Of a stretch of DNA of 64,000 bases, positions 25,501 through 35,558 are shown one piece after another (positions within the stretch are counted from its first letter, which is position 1; each line of letters starts with the position of its first letter). The notes below the pieces were generated by a model. It made no database searches, was not told where the DNA came from, and saw nothing but the letters and a program-made list of their open reading frames with translations. Both the position numbers and the translations under genes were made by a program. The stretch is from Lingula anatina (taxonomy: Eukaryota; Brachiopoda; Lingulata; Lingulida; Lingulidae), in contig NW_019775968.1 in assembly GCF_001039355.2 (NCBI RefSeq), forward strand, positions 991,449 through 1,055,448. Direction: 5' to 3'.

Positions 25501-28500
25501 AAAGGGGGGAAAGCACATAAAAAATCCTTTAACTTTTTTAGAATTCATTCGAGGATGCCTCTTCTTTACAGGGCCCATAATAAGTAAATATTTAGCTTTC
25601 AATCACCTTCATAAATCACTGATTTTCTTCAATTTGTCTTCAAGTTAACAAGATGTAATGTCTATTGTAACAAATTTAGAGAAAAGAATAATACCAACAC
25701 ATCCTACAGACTCGACATCAGAAGTATCAATCATTAGATTAGCAAAGAATGGATTTTTGCAAATTGCTCAACTCCATTAATTGATTCTCTGGTTCTTTTT
25801 TCAGCAGAAAATCAATCAGAATCATTCCCCTGATGACAGGTCCCTTTGTTCAGAACTCTTTTCCATTGTATGGTTGGCATAAACTAAGATAAACGGGGAC
25901 ATGTTTCTTTACAGCTTTAAAAAATTGTTACAATACTTATTGATTTGATTTGAAATTCTGCACAGATGTTCGATACACCGTTTGATTTTACATGTTTATC
26001 TAACATCAGTCATTGATTATCTATTCAATCACATTTGCTGCATGAAAAGAGAACAAAATTGTTGAAAATAACTTTATTTGATAAAATTGATTATTGGCCT
26101 GTATTGGTGACCAAACTATTATTAGTGATTCAAAAATAAAGCAAATGCCCTGAATCAACAAAAACTAATGATTGATTCTATTTCTGTAAGTTTTATGGAT
26201 GTACTAAGATCAATAGGTATTGAATATCAATAATTCTGGATCAATACTGCAGTAAATATTATATCAAGTATTCATTATCAAATAATTGGCCACAAATAAA
26301 AATTGTCTGCTCCTTTTTTCAAAAACTTGTATCAAAAAAAAAAAAAAAGAAGTAAAATAAATTATTTAATAGGATTGCTCAACTATTTTCTATCATAGGT
26401 AATATAAAACTTTCATATAAGTTGTGCCTAAGGTACCTGGGATATCTATTAGTTTCTTGTAGACTGACAAGAAGGCTGCCTCTGCTGCTTTACTTCTCTT
26501 GGACAAGGCATCTATTTCTCCTTGGAAGCTTTTCAGGAGTGGGGCAACAACTTTGCGAATATCCTTCAAACGTTAAGAGAAAAATATCCTTAGTATACTA
26601 GAAAATAATTCATGTTAAAACATATCAAACTTGTTTTAAATGAAAAATGATAAAATCAAAACATTAAATAAAAATGAAAAATAAAATTTAATCTGGAGAG
26701 GATATTTTGATACTGTCACTATGATTAAACACAAGTGTAACAGTTTTACTCTACAGAGACAGGAAAAGCTGGGATATAAATGTTCAAGTCAATTTCCTTT
26801 CAATCCCTTGGTGTGAGCAGTAATCCCATCCAAAAATCTTTTGTTCATCACATTCAAGTACCACTGCCGTATATCATGTGATTGTCATGCTTCCACATTT
26901 GAGGTGAACTAAAATTTATGACATCCTCTCCAGATACTAGTTGGTTCATCAACATGCAGTTCTTGTGCGATTAAAAATCAGTAAGTAGTATTCACCCAAC
27001 ATCTGACTTAAATCAAAATTCAAATAGGGACCTTTTTTATGAAGTATAAATGGCATCATGTATGTAGAACACACCACAGGGATGCTTAACTTAAACACGG
27101 TTCAATATTCAACTTAAAAAAACTTTTTAATCACATGGGTGAAGATAACTTTCCACTATAAAACACTAAAATTGTAATGATATCTTAATGTTTTTAAGAC
27201 GACTATCCCTGAATAAAATCTATCGCAAAGGACATTAAGGCACACGAAAAAGAACATTAGATCACTAAATTTCCCCAAAAAGCCCATTTGCCAGGGTGTC
27301 CCAGTCACCCAGGTGCGACAAATTCATCACCTGAACGACTTTGATGGAAAAGCATGTCTGAGTCATGCCAAATATTGACCTCATTTTATATTCCAATGAA
27401 AACCAAGAATCATTTAATATGTAGCAGTTATCATCTATACGTTTCCTTCTTTAACAGTGTCTTCACTAAATTACCCAACATACGTTTACTTCTCATCCCC
27501 TCTACTTACTCTGATATCATGATCAGATATGTAGTCTTGGCATTTTTGTATTTCACAAACTGGGAAAAAACTTTTCAAAATGATCGAAAATGAATACCTC
27601 TGGTGTGTTCTTCTTGAAATCTCGACTTTGTTCCACTAGTCTTTTTCTTGATGCGTCACTTTCATCTTGTCGGCTGGCCAAGTCTGTGGCTGAGGTATCT
27701 AAATCTTTCTGAAAATAAGAAAAAAGAAATCAGAAATTCTGGTATCATATCATAGCCCAAAAAAGACCAACATCATACAATTAAGAACATAAGCATTCAA
27801 TGAGGAACAGATGAAAAATTTTAAAAAATTCAATAGCTGATTATTAATTAATTTAAATCACACACACTCCTTAATGTATGATTTTGTAAAGCTTTGTCTC
27901 TTCTTCTAGACCAATATCTTTCTACATATTTTTACCTTTCTACATATTTTACCTGAAAATTTACCAATAAATCTATATTTTCCACTTTTTGACAAGCCAC
28001 TGGTCAGGAGAGTGTTTCCCAAATGACCATCACTGATCATACTGACCAGAGTTACATCAAACCACTCAAGGTTTGCTAGTCAGCTAGATCTGATAAGTCA
28101 CACATCAATGCACCAGACACACAGGTGGCGCTTTTTCTTTACAAAAATAAATCACCTTTATTTAGCATAATGGCTTCGAGTTATGAGAGACTCACATAAT
28201 TGAACCTGTAATGATCTAGGGGCATTCTGTATCACAGTCATCTCGCCTACTTTGTAATTGACTTGGAACTCTGCTTTTAACAAGTCCCCCAAAAATTTCT
28301 GATGTAGTCAGTGATAATAGTTGATTGACTGGTGTATAGCATGCCAATTATCCAAGCAGGGAAAGCTTCATATCACACAAAGGTTACTTTAAGTCTCGTA
28401 TCTGCTATGTATACCTCTCTTCTTTACAATAGAATATTATTAATGAATGCCAAAGAGTGCTCTTGAGCAGAGATCAATCAATACAATCCAGGCTAAGCTG

Positions 28501-29277
28501 TCTCTTATCTCTTTTTATCAGAAGGGAAATCAATACAATAGCTTTTTGGCAGATTCAACAGCATGATGATCAGTTCTATGAATTTACATACACAACATAG
28601 AATTGGTAGCTTGATACCAAGTTCTGATAACATACCACTTACAGAGGTGTGTGTTAGTTCTAAACCCACAGTTATCTTAGCAATTGATTGTAAATTCATT
28701 CTAGCATAGATTTTGATCTGTTACATTAATGATACACCCCAAAGGTGAGTCAGATAATATGCAGATGATGTATCTTTCCACAGTGCCAATTTGCATTTTT
28801 CTTCATGATTAAGTGAACCTCAAATCAAGACAATGATAATGTCACACCAGGAAATACCTGTGTTTTGATTTTGTTGTTGTAGTGATAATTTAAAATTCAA
28901 TGCATGAATGTTACCAGTGAGAGTGATAAATCGATACTATCCCTATGCCTAGTACAGGCTGGTGCATCATTATGCACTTTCAAAAACACTTTAATGTGCA
29001 GAAGAAAAAGAGTTTATTTCACTACAACATGCTGATTTATTGGGGCATAACATCTTTAGGAAAAACCCTGCATGACAGGCTGTTTTTATATTCTCACTCA
29101 CTTTAAGCCCATAGGCATCTCAGCATTTTACATAAAGTGAAGTCTAAATGTTTCTAATTTCTTAATGTTCTCTAATCAAATTCACTCTTTCCTTCTCTTT
29201 TAAAATAAATTGTAATTATGCCTTTTTTAAAACTTACTTCTATCAAAAATCAATTTCTTTTTTCATTCCATACTAGT

Positions 29278-29339
<62 letters not shown>

Positions 29340-32300
29340 CTTTCAAATGGGAGTGTAAAATAATAAAATCTTGTGGTTATATGGTCAAAAACCCAAATTT
29401 TCAAGTTAAAGAGGTTCACTTTACAAAGGCCATAGAAAAGACAAAATTCAATGTGGAAGAACATCAAACAATTATCTGGGTTGAAAAGACCTATCATTTA
29501 GCTCAGACTTATCACAGTCATCATTAGTCCATGCATGGCTCAGTTATTATGTCCAAAACTGGTTCTCCTATCTGATAGAAAGTCAATGGTCATTAGATAG
29601 TTAAGTAACAGGGCCACACTATCATTATTTGACTGATACATATTTTATTTCAATTGCTCATTAAGTATGGTGATACATACATTACTTTCTATCAGTGATT
29701 ACTCTTAAGAAATCTCTTTTGAGTAGCTGCTGTGTTCTGTTTCACTAAATGATTGTGATGAAGATAGTACATGATCAACATATAGGCTGTCTTTGTACTA
29801 CACAGATCCATGTAACTGAGATGGTTCTATATAGAACTAGTGTTCCTCTTGATCATGGAGAAAGATGGGTAGAGGCTTCAGTGAAATTGATAAACATTCC
29901 AAATTCTACACACCCCATTGTTCCTCATATTACTGGTGGAGTCTACCTTTAAGCCAAACACTTATCTGAAGCCTTTGATCTTCTATGTTGTAAAGGAAAC
30001 GGGAGGGCTTTGATTGTTGGCAGGATGTTTAAGACACATTTAATTTCTAATAATTATGCCAAGTTACAGAGAGAAAGTCACATGTGATTAGGTTCTAAAA
30101 GTAAAGGTGAACAAGTGACTGAACATGAAAAAGTATTAACAGAGTTGATGTTAAACCATCCACTGTCTAGTCTGAGATAACTTCATAGTGTCAGTTATAC
30201 ACAACAGGCTAGTCAACTTCTTTCACAGATGAAATAAATTTTGAACAAATAAAAAAAAAATTTAACATTTTCACTTTCTTATATCAAAAGAAAATGCTTG
30301 GGGCATGGTTGAAAATTAAATGCAAAGTATGGATTGGTCCATTCAAAATTATCCCAATTGATAAATTTCTTATTTTCAATCAATGCATATCATTTTCCAC
30401 TGACATTTTCTGCTGACAATTTTTTTTTCTTTCTCCAAGTATTGAAAGATTTACATTGGTTTCAGCAAATCTCAAAGATGCCAATAACAGACTGAAACAC
30501 CATCTATTTGAATATAAAAATCAATGACATTAATCAATAATGTACAGAGATAGCATCCTCTTTTTCTGTACAAAACAAAGCACCAAGATTGATCAGGGAG
30601 GATGCTCCTTCTTGCATAGCTACATAAAATCTTGAATTAGTGTAATTGCAGAAAGAACCCTTTCAATCATAAAACAGATGAAAATCAATGAGTTTTAGTC
30701 AGCAAATGGCTTATGCTTTCTATTTCCATAATTAAAGCTCCTATCATTGATCAATAATTGATTTGAATGTTATTAATATTGCCATCATTTTCCAAAGCTT
30801 CAACAACTCTGTCACACTAGGATGCATGCATGCAGGCAGATCAAGCTGCTTTCTATTGAATATTGATCCTCGGAGCAACTACAGAGCAAAACTTTCTCAG
30901 GTTTTCCACCCAAGTTGCTGACAGGCTTCAATATCTAGTATGACATGAGCGTGCCTGGTTTTGGTTTTGCAGTAGAAATTTGGGTCAGAGTAAGCTTTGA
31001 TAATAAATAACTTTTGGAAGACAATCAAGAGCTCATGTCCTATTACAGACTCAGTCAGAGCTGGCATCAATATAACTCGATAGTGCTCAACTAAATAACT
31101 GAATCTAATTGGAATTTCCTCCAGCATGCTACACTACACAAATGTCTAAAGGGCGATATCTCACTCTGACAGAGTGCCAGGGTTGGTGCCAGATAGTTCA
31201 ACCCTATGTGGTGAATCATTCTTTTGATCTTACTCAATGTGTTCCTACAGATGAAAAAATCATGTCTTCGAAGGAGAAGACTGAGAAGTTTTTATCTTCC
31301 AAAATATCCATCTACAGATTTATGATGACAATAATCTGTATCTACCAAGCATCATTTCTCTTGGCATTTGTTTTATGACTTTATTCATTGGCCTTTTGAC
31401 ATCAATCGACAGGACTGGTTTTATCAGTAATGTCACTGGTGCATGGATCTTTACCTTTCACCAGACTTAATTTATGGTGTTTTCATCCCTATCGAGTGAA
31501 AACATCACGGCAATCAGGACTATCTCAGCGTAACGCTCAGGTGAGCAAGCAGGGAAAGTGGTGACCCGGGTTCACATGATTGCGCACAAACAAACGGGGA
31601 TGACAGGACCAGGAGATAAATCAACCAAGCCTCCAAGTCATCCTGATCAATAGCATATTTTTAGAGTTGCACGCCAAGCTCCAGGCTATAATTTTTGAAA
31701 GGGACTGAAGATTGATGCACCCACCATTGAATAGTGAAAACAATTTAGGCCCTATCTGGAATTTGGTGATAGTCACGAAGAAAACGAGTTTGTCTAGGTT
31801 CAGTGTCGGGTGATCAACCAACCGTACTGATGATTCTTTCTGTGCCTCACTCATTTTTGTCAAAAGGAATACACATTTAACCCCATTTTCATTTTTTAAC
31901 TGCTGGCCCCGAACTGATAACAATCCATAACATTTCATCAACAACTGTAGGCACCAGACACCAATCATTCGTAGTTATCTCCGGAATCTCCCTGCCTGAA
32001 GTATGCAGTTAATGACTTGCTACATGTATAGAATTCAAACACAACCAATATCGCCATCAACCTATCAATTTTCAATAAATGTTGACTAGTTTCACAGGAC
32101 AATGGTTAATCATAAGTGGGTCAGGACAGGCTGGTACAAGTTACAGTTACGACTTTACAGCCACAAGGAAATTGATAGGGGTGTTGAATGTATTGGTAAA
32201 AAGGAAAATACATATGACATGATCTAAGTGATATGGTAATAAGAGACATGAATGTATATTTCAGGTTTAGCTGACAAATTATGTGGGAGTTTTTCCTTAC

Positions 32301-35294
32301 CACAATGTCCGGAATAAAACTTGTTTAATAAGTTGTGTTTCTATTTCAGTGAAGGGTTTTTATTAGCATAATCTTTTGCAAATCAAATAAATCCATTAAA
32401 TACAAGCCAATCCTTCTAATGAAAAAAGACACATAATAAACAAAGCTATTTTATCACTTCATGTCAACACTTTCAACAAGTCTGTTATCAAATGAAAGTT
32501 TTTAACCAAATCACCTGTAACTGGAGTTTAACTTAAATCACTTCATTTCAAGGGTAATACAACTCCTGATCCATATCTTAGGTAACTAATATTTACAGGA
32601 ACAAGGTTCTTGTGTTGATACTTCCTTTTCTGAATAGGTTATCCATCAGCCAAAAACTCCCCAAATTATTACCAAATGTTATCTTAATACATCATCAAAG
32701 AGCAATTTGGAAAGAAGTATGGTCCTAAATGGAGACTCTGCCAGACAGAATAATGACAGCTTCGCACTGATAAGCAATGATATATGCATAAAAGTGGAAA
32801 CAGCCAATTGTTCTGCAGCTGCAATGGGTTGAAAGGCAGACTGACTGACAAGTTTCCATGAAGTTGCAACAGAGTTTAATGAAAATCAATAGTCACCAAA
32901 TGTGTGTCATCTTTCTGGATCAATACTACAGGATTCAATACTAAAGAGAAGTCAATTACAATTGAGTGGGGGCCCCAAAACCAACCAAGCTGCAGCAGCT
33001 GGTTTGGGTTAATCAGACAGAATTGTAATAAGAGACCAAAACTCATTTTATTTCCCAGGGCTTTCAATGATTGATCACCCCACTGATCGTATAGCCTTTG
33101 TTGATCAGCAGGAAAATCAATATCTAGCAATGTGCATTTGTTACAGATGACAGGTGGAAAGATGATCAGTAGCATTAGTCAGACTTGTTAGAAAGATGTG
33201 CGCTGTGTGCGAGCCCGTATGCAATATAGATATATTGATTAAATTTGGGTTTACCTACGTGATCACTCTTTGTTCAATAAACCCCATCTGAAAGTCGATC
33301 ATCAGCTGCAGTTAAGTTGTATGATTGTTAACCAGAACAAGAATCAATACCTATTAAATAAAATTTGATGTGCTAACAGATGGGAAGACAATCAAATCTA
33401 TGTATTTCCTCATTCTAATCCTTTTTCCAACTCACGAAGTATCAATGTAAGTGTATTGATTATAAAGCAATTCAATTTGCCTGAGTTTTCTATTCAATAT
33501 ATGTTTGTGCTGATTTTCCCACATTGCACGGTGTGTGCTTCCAAGCCCGCCTTTCCCTCCAGGCAGTATCTACCATTATCATCATAGCTATGGGAACCAA
33601 TCCATTTCTACCTCAATAAATCAATCAACATGCTGGGTTGGAGCCAGGTTGGCAATTTCCATGATGAAAGGCATTGATTTTCTTTGTGATCCCAATAGTT
33701 TCGACAGTGAATGGTATCTAATTGCACTTGCACCATATCTTCAGGGATTTGAAATTTGTAGAGGATCAAATTCAATAGTGGCTATATTGGCACCAATCAA
33801 TAGGCTTATCAGAGTCCGTGTTCCCCTTCCCCTGGTTACTTCCTCTGTGTGTTTGTGCATTTAGGACCTGTTCAAACTCATCAATCAATACAATGCTATT
33901 ACCAGCTGTATCATCCTCTCCTAGGCCTGAATCAAGAACCTACCTCTAGCACTAAAAGTAATGGGGATCAATACATTTAACCAATAAAAACCATCACAAA
34001 ATTCAGTTGCTTTATCTTCATTTAGTCCTCTGGTTCATTGCTTTCATGCTCGATGGTAATTTCAAAGACAAAATAATCAATATAGCATTATCACTGAAAC
34101 ACAATATTGACTAACATTGTAATGTGCAGTCCATTATCAAATTGCTCACTGCTAAAACTTCAAGAGTAGAGAATAACAAGCATTAATGTTGTTTTTCTTT
34201 CCTACCTTTATTTTTGTTTTAATGAAAAGATGCAGGTCTACATGTCATGGAAACTGTTTTTTTTTTTTTTAATTTTTTTCATTTCAAAATATCAGTGACA
34301 ACTCATCTTTATTTTAGTAAATATATATCACAACATCTAGGGGTAGTTTAGGGTAAAAATGTTATCTAAGTCATTTTTTTAAATTCTTCACTTTACCAAT
34401 GAAACAACTTGATTCAACTTGATATTTTATTTAACATTTTCAGAAAACTCAAGAAATTTACACAAAATCAACATAATTTAAACATGTACTAATGTAAGTC
34501 ATATTTGAATAAAATGCAGTACATCATTGCAGTAATAAAGTATAATGATATTCAGAAAGTGACAATGTACACTTAAATAAAAAATCCTGCTTAAAATACA
34601 TTGTTACCAAAAGCCATACCCACTATACCCTCTCGCAAAGAAACTTAGAAGGAAGAAAAACTATGAAAGTTCTATAAACAAATTCCCCACGTTAAATCGT
34701 AAACAAGACGTTCGCTTGATACCAGTCAGTAAGGGCCCATTAGTCTAGGCTAAGATACACCGCCGTTAAGTAATATCTTGGAACCGGTATTCCAGCCACA
34801 TCATCAATATGTGACAATCATTCGGTCTACACACTGTAACAAATGACTGCTGTGAAGGGTCGGCTCGAATTTCGCTGCTACGTTGTCCATTCATTCTCAA
34901 ACTTCGCCGCTGTTCGAATTTGCCACCAAAAACTTTTCAAACTTGTTCAAACAAAACTTTGCAGAAGTCCTTCAAATGTGATGGAGTTGTTTCAAAGAAA
35001 ACAATTTACACAATAACTATCTGCATATTACAGGTTTTCGTTAGTTGGAGTGCCAGCGTAGCACTCGGCCATATTGATTATTCCCTGATACTTTATCAAT
35101 CTGATCGGAACAGTTTTAAAACAAAGACAACGAAGCCTTAAAAGTATGATCGACGTAACTTCTACGAAAAAACAAACTCTTGCACTTTTTGTATACATCT
35201 CTGATGGTTTAAATTCAATCTTACTCACCTGAAGTGTCTGTAAATCAAACTCTTTCCAATACTGACACATCGACTGCACATTTAATGCAGCCAT
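8067..35294 (-). CDS. CUX1 (CASP isoform): CASP isoform of the CUX gene: Golgi coiled-coil membrane protein
   Basis: Golgi golgin-like protein made by alternative splicing. Exons (5' to 3' on -): 35229-35294, 27598-27708, 26437-26563, 24590-24727, 24127-24327, 23793-23859, 21178-21226, 20808-20978, 20498-20572, 20246-20352, 19541-19701 (shared with CUX), then 10409-10545, 9969-10038, 9666-9760, 9216-9332, 8840-8929, 8502-8558, 8275-8355, 8067-8135. All phases agree; the product is 662 residues (human CASP about 680). Residues 1-424 are shared coiled coil. CASP-specific parts carry the family signatures [30 protein letters not shown] and a C-terminal span ([22 protein letters not shown], here split by an intron). 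The cytosol-facing coil plus one C-terminal anchor fits the family. The start is the first ATG of the shared first exon ([18 protein letters not shown]). Use of the isoform is inferred from exon conservation. Confidence 0.92.
10546..13754 (-). other. CUX 3' UTR and intron separating homeobox and CASP exons
   Basis: No recognisable coding sequence on either strand. Transcripts ending as CUX must be polyadenylated here (AATAAA-like hexamers on the - strand near 13715 and 11625, unproven). CASP transcripts must read through and splice it out. Contains one foldback element (12211-12385) and a short GT run near 11371. Confidence 0.6.
12211..12385. mobile_element. MITE-like foldback element, possibly Harbinger type
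   Basis: A 175-bp element whose ends are imperfect inverted repeats of roughly 58 bp, from GGCTGCATTCAGAACAGC on the left to its near complement GCTGTTCTAAATGCGGCC on the right. It is flanked by TAA at 12208-12210 and TAA at 12386-12388, a 3-bp target duplication of the TWA type known for PIF/Harbinger elements. It has no coding capacity. The class is an inference from TSD and GG-start. Confidence 0.75.
13755..14692 (-). CDS. CUX1: CUX terminal exon: homeodomain and C-terminal tail
   Basis: Homeodomain from [19 protein letters not shown] to [14 protein letters not shown]. The WFHN recognition helix has the His at position 50 typical of the cut class. A basic SRKRKG stretch precedes it. The tail holds a sumoylation-like HVKTELTDE, a poly-Asn/Ser tract, a Lys/Glu-rich helix and the final EEEWEF. 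Phase 1 acceptor at 14693; stop TAA at 13755-13757. Confidence 0.96.
13755..35294 (-). CDS. CUX1: CUX: Cut-like homeobox transcription factor with three CUT domains
   Basis: Nuclear DNA-binding regulator (CCAAT-displacement protein family). The 11 shared exons (19541 to 35294) are followed by 18033-18602, 17492-17607, 16247-17183, 14991-15419 and 13755-14692. Phases agree throughout and give 1420 residues (human CUX1 about 1505). Order: coiled coil 1-424, CUT1 near 527-605, CUT2 near 862-940, CUT3 near 1030-1105, homeodomain near 1135-1195, then an acidic, Asn/Ser-rich tail ending EEEWEF. I recall vertebrate CUX also ending EWEF. Three CUT repeats plus a homeodomain separate it from ONECUT (one CUT) and SATB. 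It is probably the single invertebrate counterpart of CUX1/CUX2. Its 3' end faces SH2B and its 5' end shares a promoter with NUP88. Confidence 0.96.
14991..15419 (-). CDS. CUX1: CUX exon with CUT domain 3
   Basis: A Pro/Ser-rich leader is followed by CUT3: [40 protein letters not shown] and [20 protein letters not shown]. The donor is AATCAGAG followed by gtgaga. The intron on its 5' side (15420-16246) holds only simple AGT/AAC-rich sequence and a short GA run. Confidence 0.95.
16247..17183 (-). CDS. CUX1: CUX exon with CUT domain 2
   Basis: A 937-nt exon with three copies of a (I/M)YQ(Q/E)EL motif at its start, then a linker with the sumoylation-like VKAEPMEDD segment. CUT2 follows: [40 protein letters not shown] and [19 protein letters not shown]. 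Phase 0 in, phase 1 out, joining 14991-15419 through a split Glu codon. Confidence 0.95.
17492..17607 (-). CDS. CUX1: CUX linker exon between CUT1 and CUT2
   Basis: A 116-nt exon beginning GT (phase 1) and ending phase 0 at GAGCAG before gtactt. It encodes a Gly-Gly-Gln start and a helical segment [15 protein letters not shown], resembling the vertebrate AI(K/R)SILEQAKRE linker repeats. Confidence 0.88.
18033..18602 (-). CDS. CUX1: CUX exon with CUT domain 1
   Basis: CUX-specific first exon. A Ser/Thr/Pro-rich leader of about 100 residues is followed by CUT1: [32 protein letters not shown] and [20 protein letters not shown]. It starts with GA in phase 1 after shared exon 19541-19701 and ends with one base of a Gly codon. 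Confidence 0.95.
19541..35294 (-). CDS. CUX1: Shared N-terminal coiled-coil exons of CUX and CASP (11 exons)
   Basis: Encodes 424 residues common to both isoforms, matching remembered human CUX1/CASP along the whole length: [94 protein letters not shown] and [14 protein letters not shown]. Heptad-rich with no globular domain. The first coding exon (22 codons) is separated from the second by a 7.5-kb intron. The last exon, 19541-19701, ends in phase 1, the phase required by both alternative continuations (18602 for CUX, 10545 for CASP). Confidence 0.95.
19732..19946. mobile_element. MITE-like foldback element with 7-bp flanking repeat
   Basis: About 215 bp between two AAAACTA copies (19725-19731 and 19947-19953). 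The ends are inverted: the left has CATTCCCAGAGATT then AGATCGATC, the right has the complement of CATTCCCATAGATTTTAGATCGATC. It is non-coding and lies in the CUX intron upstream of the last shared exon. The flanking-repeat length would suit a hAT-type insertion, but the class is uncertain. Confidence 0.65.
21227..23792 (-). promoter_or_regulatory. CUX intron with ATCAAT/ATCGAT cluster A
   Basis: A 2.6-kb intron with no coding signal. By eye, ATCAAT/ATTGAT occurs about 10 times and ATCGAT 3 times between 21430 and 23035, against roughly 4 expected for both at this base composition. The texture is complex rather than simple-repeat, which suits a conserved enhancer. Binding by cut-class, ONECUT or Hox-PBX factors is inference. 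Confidence 0.45.
24728..26436 (-). promoter_or_regulatory. CUX intron with ATCAAT cluster B
   Basis: A 1.7-kb intron. Ten ATCAAT/ATTGAT hexamers fall between 25726 and 26245 (25726, 25780, 25811, 25939, 26012, 26086, 26171, 26209, 26226, 26240), where under one is expected by chance. A near-palindrome GTTTCCCTCGAGGGGAAAC sits at 25367-25385. No coding sequence. Confidence 0.5.
27709..35228 (-). promoter_or_regulatory. CUX/CASP intron 1 (7.5 kb) with ATCAAT cluster C
   Basis: The largest intron in the window, with no recognisable gene on either strand. About 38 ATCAAT/ATTGAT hexamers lie between 28104 and 34080, roughly four to five times chance, often paired as ATCAATCAAT (near 28470, 33880) or ATTGATCAATAATTGAT (near 30747). 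Long first introns of developmental regulators commonly hold enhancers. The region 34200-35000 lacks the motif and is ordinary AT-rich DNA. Confidence 0.5.
29280..29339. repeat. (AAT)20 microsatellite
   Basis: Uninterrupted trinucleotide run inside CUX intron 1. The poly-Leu ORF over it on the - strand is an artefact. Confidence 0.97.
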
Positions 35295-35558
35295 CTTGGT
35301 GAACGGGCATCAGAGCTAATCGATTGGTCACGTGACAAAATACGATCGAAAATAGCCTCCAAATCTTGTGTTTACCTCCAGCTTTTCCTCTAAACTCGCC
35401 TGTTGGTGTGTTGAGAAGCTCTAGGACGACCCGAATGCAGTTAAACAGTTGAGGCGTGTAATTATGCATTTGAATGAGAGTTTACCCGTGCATTAATTTG
35501 ATCAATGCGATATAGTTTAGCGGGAGTTTCAAGAGTAACACTTGTTGATGAAACCAAT
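35295..35558. promoter_or_regulatory. Bidirectional promoter between CUX (-) and NUP88 (+)
   Basis: Only 264 bp separate the two divergent start codons, so both transcripts must start here. Visible elements: ATCGAT at 35319-35324 overlapping ATTGG (inverted CCAAT) at 35323-35327, and the perfect palindrome GTCACGTGAC at 35327-35336 (E-box; identical to the CLEAR consensus for TFEB-type bHLH factors). No TATA box is obvious. Both flanking start codons sit in YY1/TISU-like contexts (35287-35298 on -, 35555-35566 on +). Confidence 0.75.

Noticed and set aside
29273-29497. Poly-Leu ORF on the - strand
   Set aside because: Product of the AAT microsatellite in CUX intron 1.
35505-35558. Upstream in-frame ATG (MRYSLAG) as NUP88 start
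   Set aside because: Open and in frame, but the extension has no family similarity and the ATG at 35559 has the TISU-like context.
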